From NCBI GenBank assembly GCA_017510335.1, contig JAFWNM010000010.1, positions 48,261 through 112,260 of the forward strand: DNA of 64,000 nt. Reading direction: 5' to 3'. Shown here piece by piece: positions 25,463 through 35,227 of the stretch (position 1 is the first letter of the stretch; each line of letters opens with the position of its first letter). Under the pieces are notes generated by a model. It worked only from the letters and a program-made list of their open reading frames with translations. It did no database searches and was not told the DNA's origin. The translations under genes and the position numbers were made by a program. Source of the DNA: Paracoccaceae bacterium. GTDB taxonomy: Bacteria > Pseudomonadota > Alphaproteobacteria > Rhodobacterales > Rhodobacteraceae.

Positions 25463-26794
25463 TCATATATCTAGCGTGTGTTCACGTTCCCAGCGACTGA
25501 AATGCGACACAAAGGAATTCCATTCCTGTTTTTTCAGCTTCAGGTAGGCACTGGAAAATTCGCGGCCCATCATCTGCGTTAATTCGCTGTCAGCCTCATA
25601 GGCGCGCAGCGCGTCCAGCATGTTCAGCGGCAGTTTTGGTGCGCCTTCAACCGTGTGACCTTCGGCATACATGTCGATATCCCAGCGCTTGCCAGGGTCG
25701 GCATTGGTGCGAATGCCGCTAAGCCCCGCCGCAATGATTACTGCCTGCAAAAGATACGGGTTCGCAGCCCCGTCCGGCAGGCGCAATTCAAACCGCCCCG
25801 GACCGGGCACGCGCACCATATGCGTGCGGTTATTGCCCGTCCATGTCACCGAATTGGGCGCCCATGTGGCCCCTGAAACGGTGCGCGGCGCATTGATGCG
25901 CTTGTAGCTGTTCACTGTGGGGTTGGTGATCGCCGCAAGCGCCGAGGCGTGTTTCATTATCCCCCCAAGAAACGCGCGCCCCTTGTCTGACAAACCAACC
26001 TCGCCTGTCTGGCCTTGGCCGGTGTCACTGGCAAAAACATTGGCTGTTGCATCCTTGCCCTTGCCATCCCAGACCGAAATGTGAACATGGCATCCATTGC
26101 CCGTCAGCCCCTCAATCGGTTTGGGCATGAATGTCGCGCGGAAGCCGTGCTTTTCAGCGACAGATTTGGTCATGAACTTGAAAAAACTGTGCTTGTCAGC
26201 CGTGGCCAACACATCGTCGAATTCCCAGTTCATTTCGAACTGGCCATTGGCATCTTCGTGGTCGGTCTGGTACGGCCCCCAGCCCAGATCCAGCATATAA
26301 TCGCAGATTTCGCGCACCACGTCATAGCGTCGCATCACGGCCTGCTGGTCATAGCAGGGTTTGGCGGCAGTATCGAACGGGTCTGAAATCTGGTCGCCTG
26401 CCGGGGTCAACAAGAAGAATTCGGCCTCGATTCCGGTTTTGACATGCAGCCCCTCGCTGGCGGCGTCATCAATCAGGCGGCGCAGGACATTGCGCGGGGC
26501 CTGTGCCACATCCTGTCCTTCCATGATGCAATTTCCCGCCACCCAGGCCACATCCGGCTGCCATGGCAATTGTATGACGGATGACGGGTCGGGCACCGCC
26601 AGCATATCGGGATGGGCAGGTGTCAGGTCCAGCCATGTGGCGAAACCGGCAAATCCCGCGCCCGCCTGCTGCATTTCGGCAATGGCCTGTGCGGGCACCA
26701 GCTTCGCCCGCTGTCCGCCGAACAGATCCGTGAACGAGATCATGAAATATTTGATGCCGCGTTCCGCTGCAAAGCTTGCAAGATCGAGTGTCAT
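25463..26794 (-). CDS. gmaS: Gamma-glutamylmethylamide synthetase (glutamine synthetase type III-like)
   Basis: 443 residues with a full glutamine synthetase fold: beta-grasp N-terminus, the EAEFFLL metal site, NGQFEMNWEF, GNGCHVHIS and the RFELRLPDGAANPY region. Context decides the role: mgsC, mgsB and mgsA lie directly upstream and the mgd operon beyond, so it should ligate methylamine to glutamate using ATP. The ATG at 26794 was taken because the upstream extension is unlike the family. A GlnT-type glutamine synthetase is the alternative reading. It is last in the leftward mgsABC-gmaS operon. Confidence 0.85.
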   Translation of the reverse strand: MTLDLASFAAERGIKYFMISFTDLFGGQRAKLVPAQAIAEMQQAGAGFAGFATWLDLTPAHPDMLAVPDPSSVIQLPWQPDVAWVAGNCIMEGQDVAQAPRNVLRRLIDDAASEGLHVKTGIEAEFFLLTPAGDQISDPFDTAAKPCYDQQAVMRRYDVVREICDYMLDLGWGPYQTDHEDANGQFEMNWEFDDVLATADKHSFFKFMTKSVAEKHGFRATFMPKPIEGLTGNGCHVHISVWDGKGKDATANVFASDTGQGQTGEVGLSDKGRAFLGGIMKHASALAAITNPTVNSYKRINAPRTVSGATWAPNSVTWTGNNRTHMVRVPGPGRFELRLPDGAANPYLLQAVIIAAGLSGIRTNADPGKRWDIDMYAEGHTVEGAPKLPLNMLDALRAYEADSELTQMMGREFSSAYLKLKKQEWNSFVSHFSRWEREHTLDI

Positions 26795-26871
26795 TTTCTT
26801 GTCCCTGTTGGTCGCGTGTTTTTTTAAGTGACTGCGCGGGCCGAACCCCCGTCCGACCCGCGCCCGAAATC

Positions 26872-28215
26872 TTAGTAACCTGCCCCCGGTTTGCCCGGAT
26901 ACCAGTCCGTGCCCGCCAGCGGCACCTGCGCCATGGCGGCCGCTTCCATGGTCAGCGCGCACAGATCTTCGGGTTCAAGATTGTGCAAATGGTTGTGCCC
27001 GCAGGCGCGCGCGATGGTCTGCGCTTCCAGTGTCATGACCTTCAGATAATTGCGCAGGCGGCGCCCCGCATCCACGGGGTCCAGGCGCGCGGCCAGTTCG
27101 GGGTCCTGCGTGGTAATGCCGGCGGGGTCGCGCCCTTCGTGCCAGTCGTCATAGGCGCCCGTGGTGGTGCCCAGCTTCTGGTATTCGGATTCCCATTTGG
27201 GGTCATTGTCCCCCAGTGCAATCAATGCGGCCGTGCCAATCGCCACCGCATCCGCCCCCAGTGCCAGCGCTTTCGCCACATCCGCGCCGGTGCGAATACC
27301 GCCCGAGATGACAAGCTGCACCTCGCGGTGCATGCCAAGGTCTTGCAACGCGCGCACAGCGGGGCGGATACAGGCCAGCGTCGGCAGGCCCACATGTTCG
27401 ATAAATACATCTTGCGTGGCGGCCGTGCCGCCCTGCATTCCATCCAGAACCACGACATCCGCGCCCGCCTTGACCGCCAGCGCCGTGTCGTAATAGGGCC
27501 GCGTGCCGCCGACCTTCACATAGATGGGCACTTGCCAGCCGGTGATTTCACGCAGTTCAAGGATCTTGATTTCCAGATCATCCGGTCCTGTCCAGTCGGG
27601 GTGGCGACAGGCTGACCGCTGGTCAATACCCTTGGGCAAGGTGCGCATTTCTGCCACGCGGTCGGAAATTTTCTGTCCCAGCAGCATGCCCCCGCCACCC
27701 GGTTTCGCCCCCTGACCCACGACAATTTCAATCGCGTCCGCGCGGCGCAGGTCGTCGGGGTTCATCCCGTAACGGGATGGAAGATATTGATAAACCAGCT
27801 TGCTGGAATGCCCGCGTTCTTCCGGCGTCATGCCCCCGTCGCCCGTGGTGGTGGATGTGCCCGCAGCGGATGCGCCACGCCCCAATGCCTCCTTGGCTTG
27901 TGCCGACAGCGCGCCAAAGCTCATGCCCGCGATGGTGATGGGAATGTCCAGCTCAATGGGTTTCTTGGCAAACCTTGTGCCAAGTGTCACGCGCGTATCG
28001 CAGGTTTCGCGGTAGCCTTCCAGCGGGTAGCGGCTGATGGATGCGCCCAGAAACAACAGGTCGTCAAAATGCGGGACCTTGCGTTTCGCGCCGCCCCCGC
28101 GAATGTCGTAAATACCTGTCGCAGCAGCCCGCCGGATCTCGGCATTTATCGGGTTTGTGAAAGTCGCCGACTGGATGGGAACGGTCCGGGGAATGCGGGT
28201 GTCATGGTCAGTCAT
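26872..28215 (-). CDS. mgsC: N-methylglutamate synthase subunit C (FMN glutamate-synthase-like)
   Basis: 447 residues homologous to the FMN/[3Fe-4S] synthase domain of GltB (GlxD-like). There is a GGGMLLG loop, a central barrel with VKVGG and VISGGIRTGADVAKALALGAD for FMN, and a cysteine cluster is less obvious than in GltB. It should transfer the amide-derived methylamino group to form N-methylglutamate. The ATG at 28215 has AAGGA seven bases upstream; a TTG at 28230 overlaps the mgsB stop and is an alternative. A 77-base gap separates it from gmaS. Confidence 0.88.
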   Translation of the reverse strand: MTDHDTRIPRTVPIQSATFTNPINAEIRRAAATGIYDIRGGGAKRKVPHFDDLLFLGASISRYPLEGYRETCDTRVTLGTRFAKKPIELDIPITIAGMSFGALSAQAKEALGRGASAAGTSTTTGDGGMTPEERGHSSKLVYQYLPSRYGMNPDDLRRADAIEIVVGQGAKPGGGGMLLGQKISDRVAEMRTLPKGIDQRSACRHPDWTGPDDLEIKILELREITGWQVPIYVKVGGTRPYYDTALAVKAGADVVVLDGMQGGTAATQDVFIEHVGLPTLACIRPAVRALQDLGMHREVQLVISGGIRTGADVAKALALGADAVAIGTAALIALGDNDPKWESEYQKLGTTTGAYDDWHEGRDPAGITTQDPELAARLDPVDAGRRLRNYLKVMTLEAQTIARACGHNHLHNLEPEDLCALTMEAAAMAQVPLAGTDWYPGKPGAGY

Positions 28216-28226
28216 GGTCATGTCCT

Positions 28227-28910
28227 TCAATATGCAGCCGCATTATCGATGTTGAAATTATACAATTTGCGGGCCGACCCGTAGCGGCGGAACTCCTCTG
28301 GCTTCGCATCCGCGCCCGCCCGTTCAAGCAGATCACGCAGAAGTTCCAGATGTTCAGCGCGCATTTCCTTTTCCACGCAATCCGCGCCCAGGCTTTTGAC
28401 CGACCCGCGCACGAACAGGCGCGCTTCATAGATGGAATCGCCCAGCGCCTCGCCTGCGTCCCCGCACACCACCAGATTGCCGGCCTGCGCCATGAAGGCC
28501 GACATATGGCCCACATTTCCATGCACCACGATGTCGATGCCCTTCATGGAAATGCCGCAACGTGATGATGCGTTGCCCTTGATCACCAGCAAACCGCCGC
28601 GCCCCGTGGCCCCCGCATATTGGCTGGCATCACCATCAATGATAACTGTGCCCGACATCATGTTTTCCGCCACCCCCGGTCCGACAGACCCGGTGACATG
28701 AATATGCGCCTGATTGTTCATGCCCGCGCAGTAATAGCCGGTAACGCCGCGCACAGTCACTTCGATAGGCGCATCCAGCCCCACCGCAATGGCATGCGCG
28801 CCGCGCGGGTTCAGCACTTCCCATGCTGTGGCATTGGTCTGTGCGGACTGCGCCTGAAGCGTGCTGTTCAATTCACGCAAGGGTTGTGTAGCAAGATCAA
28901 TAGTTTGCAT
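28227..28910 (-). CDS. mgsB: N-methylglutamate synthase subunit B (GXGXG domain)
   Basis: 227 residues resembling the C-terminal GXGXG beta-helix domain of glutamate synthase (GlxC-like). Glycine-rich turns (VRGVTGYYCAGMNN, IDGDASQYAGATGRGG, VHGNVGHMS) recur. It probably forms the structural and tunnelling subunit between MgsA and MgsC. GGAG lies eight bases before the ATG. Two bases separate the mgsA stop region from its start. Confidence 0.88.
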   Translation of the reverse strand: MQTIDLATQPLRELNSTLQAQSAQTNATAWEVLNPRGAHAIAVGLDAPIEVTVRGVTGYYCAGMNNQAHIHVTGSVGPGVAENMMSGTVIIDGDASQYAGATGRGGLLVIKGNASSRCGISMKGIDIVVHGNVGHMSAFMAQAGNLVVCGDAGEALGDSIYEARLFVRGSVKSLGADCVEKEMRAEHLELLRDLLERAGADAKPEEFRRYGSARKLYNFNIDNAAAY

Positions 28911-28912
28911 GA

Positions 28913-29809
28913 TCAGTGACTCCAGAAATAGACAGTGGCCGGTTCGGGTTCCCAGACGCGCGCGGCGTCAATGCCCGGCAGATTGACCAACGCGCGATAT
29001 TCAGACCCAAAGGCCACATACTGGTCGGTTTCGGCCATGACAGCGGGCTTGCACGCGATCGGGTCGCGCACCACGCCGAAACCGTCCTTGGTGCCGACCA
29101 CGAAGGTAAAGAACCCGTCAAGGTCTGTCAGCGCCCCTTCCAGCGCCTGCCCCAGGGTTGCGCCTTGTTGCATTTTCCACGTCACATAGGCCGCGCCTAC
29201 TTCAGTGTCGTTCTGGCTGTCGATGCGCATGCCTGCGCGTTTCAGGGTCCGGCGCAGGTTATTGTGGTTGGATAGCGACCCGTTATGCACAAGGCATTGG
29301 TCGGCCCCGGTTGAGAAGGGATGCGCGCCTTGGGTTGTCACCGCCGATTCAGTTGCCATGCGCGTATGGCCAATGCCGTGACTGCCCGACATGGACGCAA
29401 GGTCAAAGCGCGCGGCAACTTCGCGTGGCAGGCCGACTTCCTTGTATATTTCAATGCTTTGCCCATCACTCATGACGCGCAGGCCGGGGCGCAATGTGGC
29501 CAGCGCATCGCGTGCGCCCTGCGCCTGTGCGGCGGGCAGGGTCAGCACCGCATGTGTGTCGGCGCGGCGCAATATGACACTGACGCCCAGCGCGCGGCCC
29601 AGATCATCGGCCAAAGTGGCAAAATCCGCATCGGCAGTGTCGGATTGGACCGTAAGCTTGGCCTGCCCCGCCTGCCCCGTCCCGTAAATCGCGATTCCCG
29701 CGCTGTCGGGACCGCGATCGGTCATTGTGACAAGCATATCTGTCAGCATTGCCCCAAGCTGCGGCTCCAGCGACCGATCCTTCAAAAACAGCCCGACTAT
29801 TCCGCACAT
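28913..29809 (-). CDS. mgsA: N-methylglutamate synthase subunit A (class II glutamine amidotransferase)
   Basis: 298 residues. The Ntn-type nucleophile is Cys2, exposed after Met removal (MCGIVG), so the start must be 29809 and not the upstream in-frame codon. The motifs SHGIGHTRMATES and HNGSLSNHNNLRR are those of PurF/GltB-type amidotransferases (GlxB-like). It should release methylamine from gamma-glutamylmethylamide for MgsC. First gene of the leftward operon. Confidence 0.92.
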   Translation of the reverse strand: MCGIVGLFLKDRSLEPQLGAMLTDMLVTMTDRGPDSAGIAIYGTGQAGQAKLTVQSDTADADFATLADDLGRALGVSVILRRADTHAVLTLPAAQAQGARDALATLRPGLRVMSDGQSIEIYKEVGLPREVAARFDLASMSGSHGIGHTRMATESAVTTQGAHPFSTGADQCLVHNGSLSNHNNLRRTLKRAGMRIDSQNDTEVGAAYVTWKMQQGATLGQALEGALTDLDGFFTFVVGTKDGFGVVRDPIACKPAVMAETDQYVAFGSEYRALVNLPGIDAARVWEPEPATVYFWSH

Positions 29810-29955
29810 CACCACTTCCCTTGCAAATTGCGCTTGATCAAAAGCTATCAAGCGCATGCAGCGGAATCAACTGTGAAGAATATATTTTTCCCCATAGTTA
29901 CGTCAGTGATGAAAATTCAGGCAACCCGACACGCGCCCACCACAGCGCAGCACGG

Positions 29956-30615
29956 TCAACCGTTTTGTGGATAGGCGATGATGGACAGATAGCGCGCGGG
30001 CAGTTTTTCCAGTCCTTCGGGGCCATGGGGCGCGTCCGCATCGAAGAACAAAGTGTCACCAGGTTGCAAATGGTACAGTTGGTCACTGTGCCGATACAAC
30101 AATTCGCCTTCCAGCATATAAATCGTTTCAATCCCACCATGCTGGAATGTTGGGAAAATGTCAGCGCTGGTGCTCAGGGTAATCAGATAGGGTTCGACCA
30201 TCACCCCGCTGGCATTCCCCCCGATATGCCCCAGAAGATTATACTGGTGCCCTGCCCGCGTGCCCGCGCGCGCAATTTCAACGCCGGCGCCAGCTTTGGT
30301 ATGCACGGCTTCGCGGTGTTCTTCAAAGCGGCGGAAGAATGATGTCAGCGGCACACTCAGCGCATTGGCCAAGGTTTGCAGGGTTGTCAGCGATGGGGAT
30401 GTGTTGCCATTTTCAATCTTGGATAACATGCCAATAGACAGCCCTGTGGCCTGCGCAAGGTCTGCAACAGTCATCCCCTTCTGGTGACGGTAGCCGCGCA
30501 CCTCGCGGCCGATGGCCACTTCAAGCACCTTTTCGCGTTCTTCGCGCACCAGGTGGGGGTTTTGGGACAGCGGCACCTTCATGTCCTTGCGGGGTGCAGA
30601 TTGCGACTCGGTCAC
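29956..30615 (-). CDS. XRE-family regulator with C-terminal cupin domain
   Basis: 219 residues. The helix-turn-helix (about 34-88, TVADLAQATGLSIGMLSKIENG) is joined to a cupin (about 120-215, GDTLFFDADAPHG). Such proteins often sense small amines or amino-acid derivatives. It starts at GTG 30615 with a strong AAGGAGGAATT site. It lies 147 bases upstream of mgsA in the same direction and opposite the AraC-type gene, so it probably controls one or both methylamine operons. Confidence 0.9.
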   Translation of the reverse strand: MTESQSAPRKDMKVPLSQNPHLVREEREKVLEVAIGREVRGYRHQKGMTVADLAQATGLSIGMLSKIENGNTSPSLTTLQTLANALSVPLTSFFRRFEEHREAVHTKAGAGVEIARAGTRAGHQYNLLGHIGGNASGVMVEPYLITLSTSADIFPTFQHGGIETIYMLEGELLYRHSDQLYHLQPGDTLFFDADAPHGPEGLEKLPARYLSIIAYPQNG

Positions 30616-30686
30616 GCCAATTCCTCCTTGACTGCAGAACAGGGCACGTCACAAACACCCCATGAAAGGATCAGGACATAGCGGCC

Positions 30687-31715
30687 ATGTTTCACCACAG
30701 TGTAGATTTGACAACCGGAAATGAAAATATCCATCTGGGTTTCCTGATCTTTCCGGGGTTTCCGATGGCATGTCTGACTTCCCTGATCGAACCGCTGCGC
30801 GCTGCCAACGAAATTGCGGGCCATAAGGCGTTTCGCTGGACACTGATATCAGAACACGGAACCCCTGTTGAAAGCAGCGCGCAGGTGGCCTTTCACCCTT
30901 CGGCCAGCTTGTCGAAGATGGGCGCGCTGGATTATCTTGTCATCCTTAGCCCGCCCAATGCCCAGTTCGACAATCCCCGCCACGGGAATGCAACCTTGCG
31001 CATACTGGAACGCCATGGAACCGTGCTTGGTGCCGTCAGCGGGGGGGTGTTTCCGCTGGTGCGGGCCGGGGTCATGGCGGGACGGGTCAGTTCAGTGCAT
31101 TGGTGCTATGCTGCGGCCTTCGCGGATGAATTCCCGGACCATACAACGACCGACGATGTGATCATGACCGACGGGCGGCGCGTGACGGTGTCGGGGGCTG
31201 CGGCTGCGTTCGATCTGTCGCTGATGCTGATTGACGCGTGCCTGGGGCCGGAAATCATGACCGAGGTGGCCTGCTGGTTCCAGCACCAGCCCGGACGCGG
31301 TGCAGGCACCCGACAGCGCATTCCCGCCCTGCGCGCGGCAGCCACCGCCGATATGATGCCCGAACCCGTGGCCGGTGCAGTGCGCATCATGTCCGAAAAT
31401 CTGGAAGATCCTATCAGCATTGCAGATATCTGCGACCAGATCGACATGTCCCCGCGCCATCTGGAACGGGTGTTCAAAAAGCTGACAAATAAAAGCCCGC
31501 TGGCCTATTATCGCAATCTGCGGCTGGCAGCGGCGCGGCAACTGGTGCTGTATTCCAACAAATCCATGCGAGAGGTTGCGCTGGCGATCGGCTATTCATC
31601 GGCCGGTCCGTTCCGGCAGCGGTATCAGGAAACCTACGGCCTGCCCCCGGAAGAAGAACGCCGCAAGATCAACGTGTTCCGCGTGCAGGACAACAGGTCT
31701 GTGCCATCGGCGTAA
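30687..31715 (+). CDS. glxA: GlxA-family (DJ-1/PfpI plus AraC) transcriptional regulator
   Basis: 342 residues: an N-terminal class I amidotransferase-like domain (about 15-195) and a C-terminal AraC/XylS double helix-turn-helix (about 225-325, SIADICDQIDMSPRHLERVFKK). The nucleophile position reads VSGGVFPL, so the usual Cys is Gly and the domain should only bind ligand. It is divergent from the XRE gene (71-bp gap) and converges on mgdD. In rhizobial relatives glxA sits with glxBCD. It is probably the inducer-responsive activator of the methylamine genes; this is inferred. Confidence 0.88.
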   Translation: MFHHSVDLTTGNENIHLGFLIFPGFPMACLTSLIEPLRAANEIAGHKAFRWTLISEHGTPVESSAQVAFHPSASLSKMGALDYLVILSPPNAQFDNPRHGNATLRILERHGTVLGAVSGGVFPLVRAGVMAGRVSSVHWCYAAAFADEFPDHTTTDDVIMTDGRRVTVSGAAAAFDLSLMLIDACLGPEIMTEVACWFQHQPGRGAGTRQRIPALRAAATADMMPEPVAGAVRIMSENLEDPISIADICDQIDMSPRHLERVFKKLTNKSPLAYYRNLRLAAARQLVLYSNKSMREVALAIGYSSAGPFRQRYQETYGLPPEEERRKINVFRVQDNRSVPSA

Positions 31716-31722
31716 TCTGCCG

Positions 31723-32283
31723 TCAGAACACGGATCTTGCTGCGGTTATCAGGGCATCATGCAAGCTGCGCGCGCCCGATCTGGGGCCGTACACCGTGAC
31801 CCCGCCCCCATGGCACAGCACGAAACACCCCAGATGGTCGATAACCGTGCGCCGCGCGCCCCCCTGCGCCATACGCGCCATGTCCAGATTGCACAGTCGT
31901 TCAAACAGCGCGCCCAACCCGTCGCCCTGCATGTCAAACCGCACCCATCCGCCACTTTGGTCTGTCACACTTGCCATATGCGGCAGGTCGGCCTTCAGGC
32001 GGGTGGACAGGTCTGATTGCGGGTCGTCGGGGCCGGTCACCATCCAGCAATGCGGCGCGGACCAGAAGGCGGCCAGCGTGGGGCCTTGGACAAATTGCGC
32101 CACATCGGGGGCAGATGTGCCCAAAATGCGCGCCAATGCCGTGGTGCAGGCCGCGTCCTGCCCCAGACGCGCGGCAACGGAAACCAGTGCCATGTCGGGG
32201 TTTTCGGTTATGGTGACGGGGCCGATTGTGTCGCTTTGCGGGGCGCTGGACCCCAGCGCGGTCAGGGGGGCAAGGTCATGCAC
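31723..32283 (-). CDS. mgdD: N-methylglutamate dehydrogenase gamma subunit (SoxG-like)
   Basis: 186 residues, resembling the gamma subunit of heterotetrameric sarcosine oxidase, a small folate-interface protein of the GcvT-like fold. It starts at GTG 32283, overlapping mgdC by eight bases, with AAGGGAG nine bases upstream. As the last gene of mgdABCD it closes the operon seven bases from the end of convergent glxA. Context with gmaS and mgsABC favours the N-methylglutamate enzyme over sarcosine oxidase. Confidence 0.85.
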   Translation of the reverse strand: MHDLAPLTALGSSAPQSDTIGPVTITENPDMALVSVAARLGQDAACTTALARILGTSAPDVAQFVQGPTLAAFWSAPHCWMVTGPDDPQSDLSTRLKADLPHMASVTDQSGGWVRFDMQGDGLGALFERLCNLDMARMAQGGARRTVIDHLGCFVLCHGGGVTVYGPRSGARSLHDALITAARSVF

Positions 32284-35227
32284 GAAGGCGTTCTCCCTTT
32301 GGGTCGACGAAATGCGGCGAAACGACAGTAACTTCGGTATCTTGCCCGGTCAGGGGGGATGCCGCGCGCACCACATCGCCAAGGCGCGTCTCGCCCGATT
32401 TCAGAAAACCGATGGCAATATAGCTGTCCAGTGTGGGGGAATAGCAGGCCGAAGTCACATACCCCAGATCATTGGCCGCGCGCGGTGCCGCACCCCTGTC
32501 CAGCAGATGCGCGCCTGCAATCACACGCTCTTGCGGGTTCTTGGGCAGGAACCCCACCAGCCGCAGGCCGTTTTCGTCCTGCAACCCTTCGCGGCGCGAC
32601 AATACCGCGCCAATGCTGTCTTTCTTGTCGCTGACCATACGCCCCATTCCCAGATTAAGCGCTGTGGTCTGGCCGTTGAGTTCGTTGCCGGCGGCATGGC
32701 CTTTTTCAATACGCATGACGCCCAATGCCTCGGTCCCGTAGGGGGTGACATCGAATTCACGGCCCGCATCCATCAGGCGGCGCATCAGCGCATCGCCATA
32801 GCGTGTGGGCACAGCAATTTCATACGCCAGCTCGCCCGAGAACGAGATGCGGAACAGCCGCGCAGGGCACCCACCGCACACGGTAATTTCCCCGCATGCC
32901 ATGAACGGGAACCCGTCATTGGACAGGTCGAATTCAGGGTCCACAATTTTTTGCAACAGCGCGCGGGATTTCGGCCCTGCCACGGCAAATTGCGCCCATG
33001 CTTCAGTGGTGGAAATAAGCTGCACATCCATGTCGGGCCACAGGCACTGGCGGGCAAATTCCATGTGGCGAAACACCGACACTGCATTGGCCGTTGTGGT
33101 GGTGACGACAAAATGATCTTCAGCCATGCGCGCGGCGGTCCCGTCATCCATGGCAATGCCGTCTTCGCGCAGCATCAGGCCATAGCGCACACGCCCGACC
33201 GCCAGTTTGGCAAAGCCATTGCAATAGATGCGGTTCAGAAAGGCCGCCGCGTCGCGCCCCTGCACGTCGATCTTGCCCAGCGTTGTCACATCGCATACGC
33301 CCACACTGCCGCGCGTGGCGCGCACTTCGCGGTCCACGGACTGGCGCCAATCGGACTCGTCCGCGCGGGGGAAGTATTGTGCGCGCAGCCACATGCCCAC
33401 TTCGACAAATGTTGCGCCCTGTTCAACAGCCCAGATGTGGCTGGGTGTCAGGCGCGTGGGGCGGAAATCACGCCCCACCGACCGCCCCGCAAGCGCACCC
33501 ATGGCAACCGGCGTATAGGGCGGGCGGAACATGGTTGTGCCGGTTTGCGCAATGCTTTGGCCCGTCAGTTCGGCCATCACCGCAAGCCCCCCCAGATTGG
33601 AGGTCTTGCCCTGATCGGTGGCCATGCCCAGCGTGGTGTAGCGTTTCAGGTGCTCCACAGCGCGGAACCCTTCCTGATGGGCAAGTGTCACATCCTTGAC
33701 CGTCACATCATTCTGGAAATCCAGCCATGCGCGCGCTTTTGTGCCGCCCACATGCCAGAATGGCGTGATGCGGGTGGCCCCGTCTTCGGCCATGGGAAAA
33801 TCAGGGGCCTGCACGGTTTTGCCCAGATCGGACAGCGCCTGAATCGCGGCCCCTGCCCCCGTTTCCAGCGCGCCCTGCGTGCTGAACCGGCCAGCCGCCG
33901 CGCCCGCGACGCGCATGCCCTGCGGCAATATCCCGCCGGGCACGAAGGCCGCGATGGCCTCATTCCATTCGGGCCGCCCGCGTTGGTGGCTGCTGAGCGC
34001 CACATTCGGGTTCCAACCGCCCGACACGCCCAGCGCACCGATGCGCAGGCGGTGTTCCTGCCCGCTTGCCTGCCGCACCGTGACGGATTTCAGCCCCAGA
34101 CGCCCGGCACTGTCCACCACTTGCGCACCCGCCAGAACCTGCACCCCATCACAGGCGGGCGCATCAACACGCGTGTCCACAATCGCGGCCACATCAACGC
34201 CCTGCGCAAGCAGGTCGCGTGCAGTGCGGTGGCCGTCATCATTATTGGTGAAGATCGCCACAGTTTGCGCAGGTGTGACCGCCCAGCGATTGACATAGGC
34301 GCGCATCGCCCCCGCCAGCATGATGCCGGGGCGGTCATTATTGGCGAATGATATGGGGCGGTCAATCGCGCCCGCACATAAAACCGCCCGTTTGGAATAG
34401 ATGCGCCACAATATCTGGCGCGGTTTTCCCGGCGCAGGTTCCGCCAGATGGTCGGCCACGCGTTCCACCGCCGCGTAAATACCGTGATCGAACGCCCCCA
34501 GCACAGTGGTGCGCCCCAGCAGCCGCACATTGGGCAGGCTGGCCAGTTCCGCGACAGCGCCCGCCGCCCAATCGGCGCAGGACTGGTCGCCCAAGCCATG
34601 GGTTTCGGCATTCAGCCGCCCGCCCATGCGAAAATCCTCATCCGCCAGAATGACCCGCGCGCCCGCGCGCCCTGCAGTCAGCGCAGCCGCCAGACCGGCA
34701 GGCCCCGCCCCGATGACCAACAGATCGCAATGCAAGAACCCCTTGTCATAGCTGTCAGGGTCAGGATCGGTTGAAATGGATCCCAACCCTGCCGCGCGCC
34801 GGATGATGGGTTCATACAGCTTTTCCCAAAACGCAGCTGGCCACATGAAGGTTTTATAATAAAATCCCGCCGTCAGGAAATTCGACAACCGGTCATTGAT
34901 GGCCAGCGCGTCCAGTTTCAGGCTGGGCCACGCGTTTTGCGACGCGGCCTCCAGCCCGTTGAACAATTCCGCCACTGTGGCCCGCGTATTGGGTTCCTGC
35001 CGCCCGCCCTTGCGCAACTGCACGAGGGCGTTGGGTTCTTCGCTGCCCGCAGACAGCACCCCGCGCGGACGGTGATATTTGAACGACCGCCCCATCAGCC
35101 GCACGCCATTGGCCAGCAGGGCCGAGGCCAGCGTGTCGCCCGCATGACCATGATAGGGCTGCCCGTCGAAGGTGAAGCGCAACTGCGTTGTGCGGTCAAT
35201 CTGCCCGCCCGTGGATAACCTGTTCAT
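32276..35227 (-). CDS. mgdC: N-methylglutamate dehydrogenase alpha subunit (SoxA-like)
   Basis: 983 residues. A ferredoxin-like N-terminal module (about 1-100), a pyridine-nucleotide-type domain with GAGPAGLAAALTAG near 170-190, and a C-terminal GcvT/folate-binding domain from about 590. The alpha subunit carries methylene groups to tetrahydrofolate while the beta subunit oxidises the N-methyl group. It overlaps mgdB (ATGA) and mgdD. Length and domain order match the alpha subunit of sarcosine oxidase. N-methylglutamate rather than sarcosine is inferred from the neighbouring synthase genes. Confidence 0.88.
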   Translation of the reverse strand: MNRLSTGGQIDRTTQLRFTFDGQPYHGHAGDTLASALLANGVRLMGRSFKYHRPRGVLSAGSEEPNALVQLRKGGRQEPNTRATVAELFNGLEAASQNAWPSLKLDALAINDRLSNFLTAGFYYKTFMWPAAFWEKLYEPIIRRAAGLGSISTDPDPDSYDKGFLHCDLLVIGAGPAGLAAALTAGRAGARVILADEDFRMGGRLNAETHGLGDQSCADWAAGAVAELASLPNVRLLGRTTVLGAFDHGIYAAVERVADHLAEPAPGKPRQILWRIYSKRAVLCAGAIDRPISFANNDRPGIMLAGAMRAYVNRWAVTPAQTVAIFTNNDDGHRTARDLLAQGVDVAAIVDTRVDAPACDGVQVLAGAQVVDSAGRLGLKSVTVRQASGQEHRLRIGALGVSGGWNPNVALSSHQRGRPEWNEAIAAFVPGGILPQGMRVAGAAAGRFSTQGALETGAGAAIQALSDLGKTVQAPDFPMAEDGATRITPFWHVGGTKARAWLDFQNDVTVKDVTLAHQEGFRAVEHLKRYTTLGMATDQGKTSNLGGLAVMAELTGQSIAQTGTTMFRPPYTPVAMGALAGRSVGRDFRPTRLTPSHIWAVEQGATFVEVGMWLRAQYFPRADESDWRQSVDREVRATRGSVGVCDVTTLGKIDVQGRDAAAFLNRIYCNGFAKLAVGRVRYGLMLREDGIAMDDGTAARMAEDHFVVTTTTANAVSVFRHMEFARQCLWPDMDVQLISTTEAWAQFAVAGPKSRALLQKIVDPEFDLSNDGFPFMACGEITVCGGCPARLFRISFSGELAYEIAVPTRYGDALMRRLMDAGREFDVTPYGTEALGVMRIEKGHAAGNELNGQTTALNLGMGRMVSDKKDSIGAVLSRREGLQDENGLRLVGFLPKNPQERVIAGAHLLDRGAAPRAANDLGYVTSACYSPTLDSYIAIGFLKSGETRLGDVVRAASPLTGQDTEVTVVSPHFVDPKGERLRA

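Noticed and set aside
31796-34351. An 851-residue open frame on the plus strand
   Set aside because: Antisense to mgdC, low-complexity, with no recognisable domain or ribosome site. A GC-rich shadow frame.
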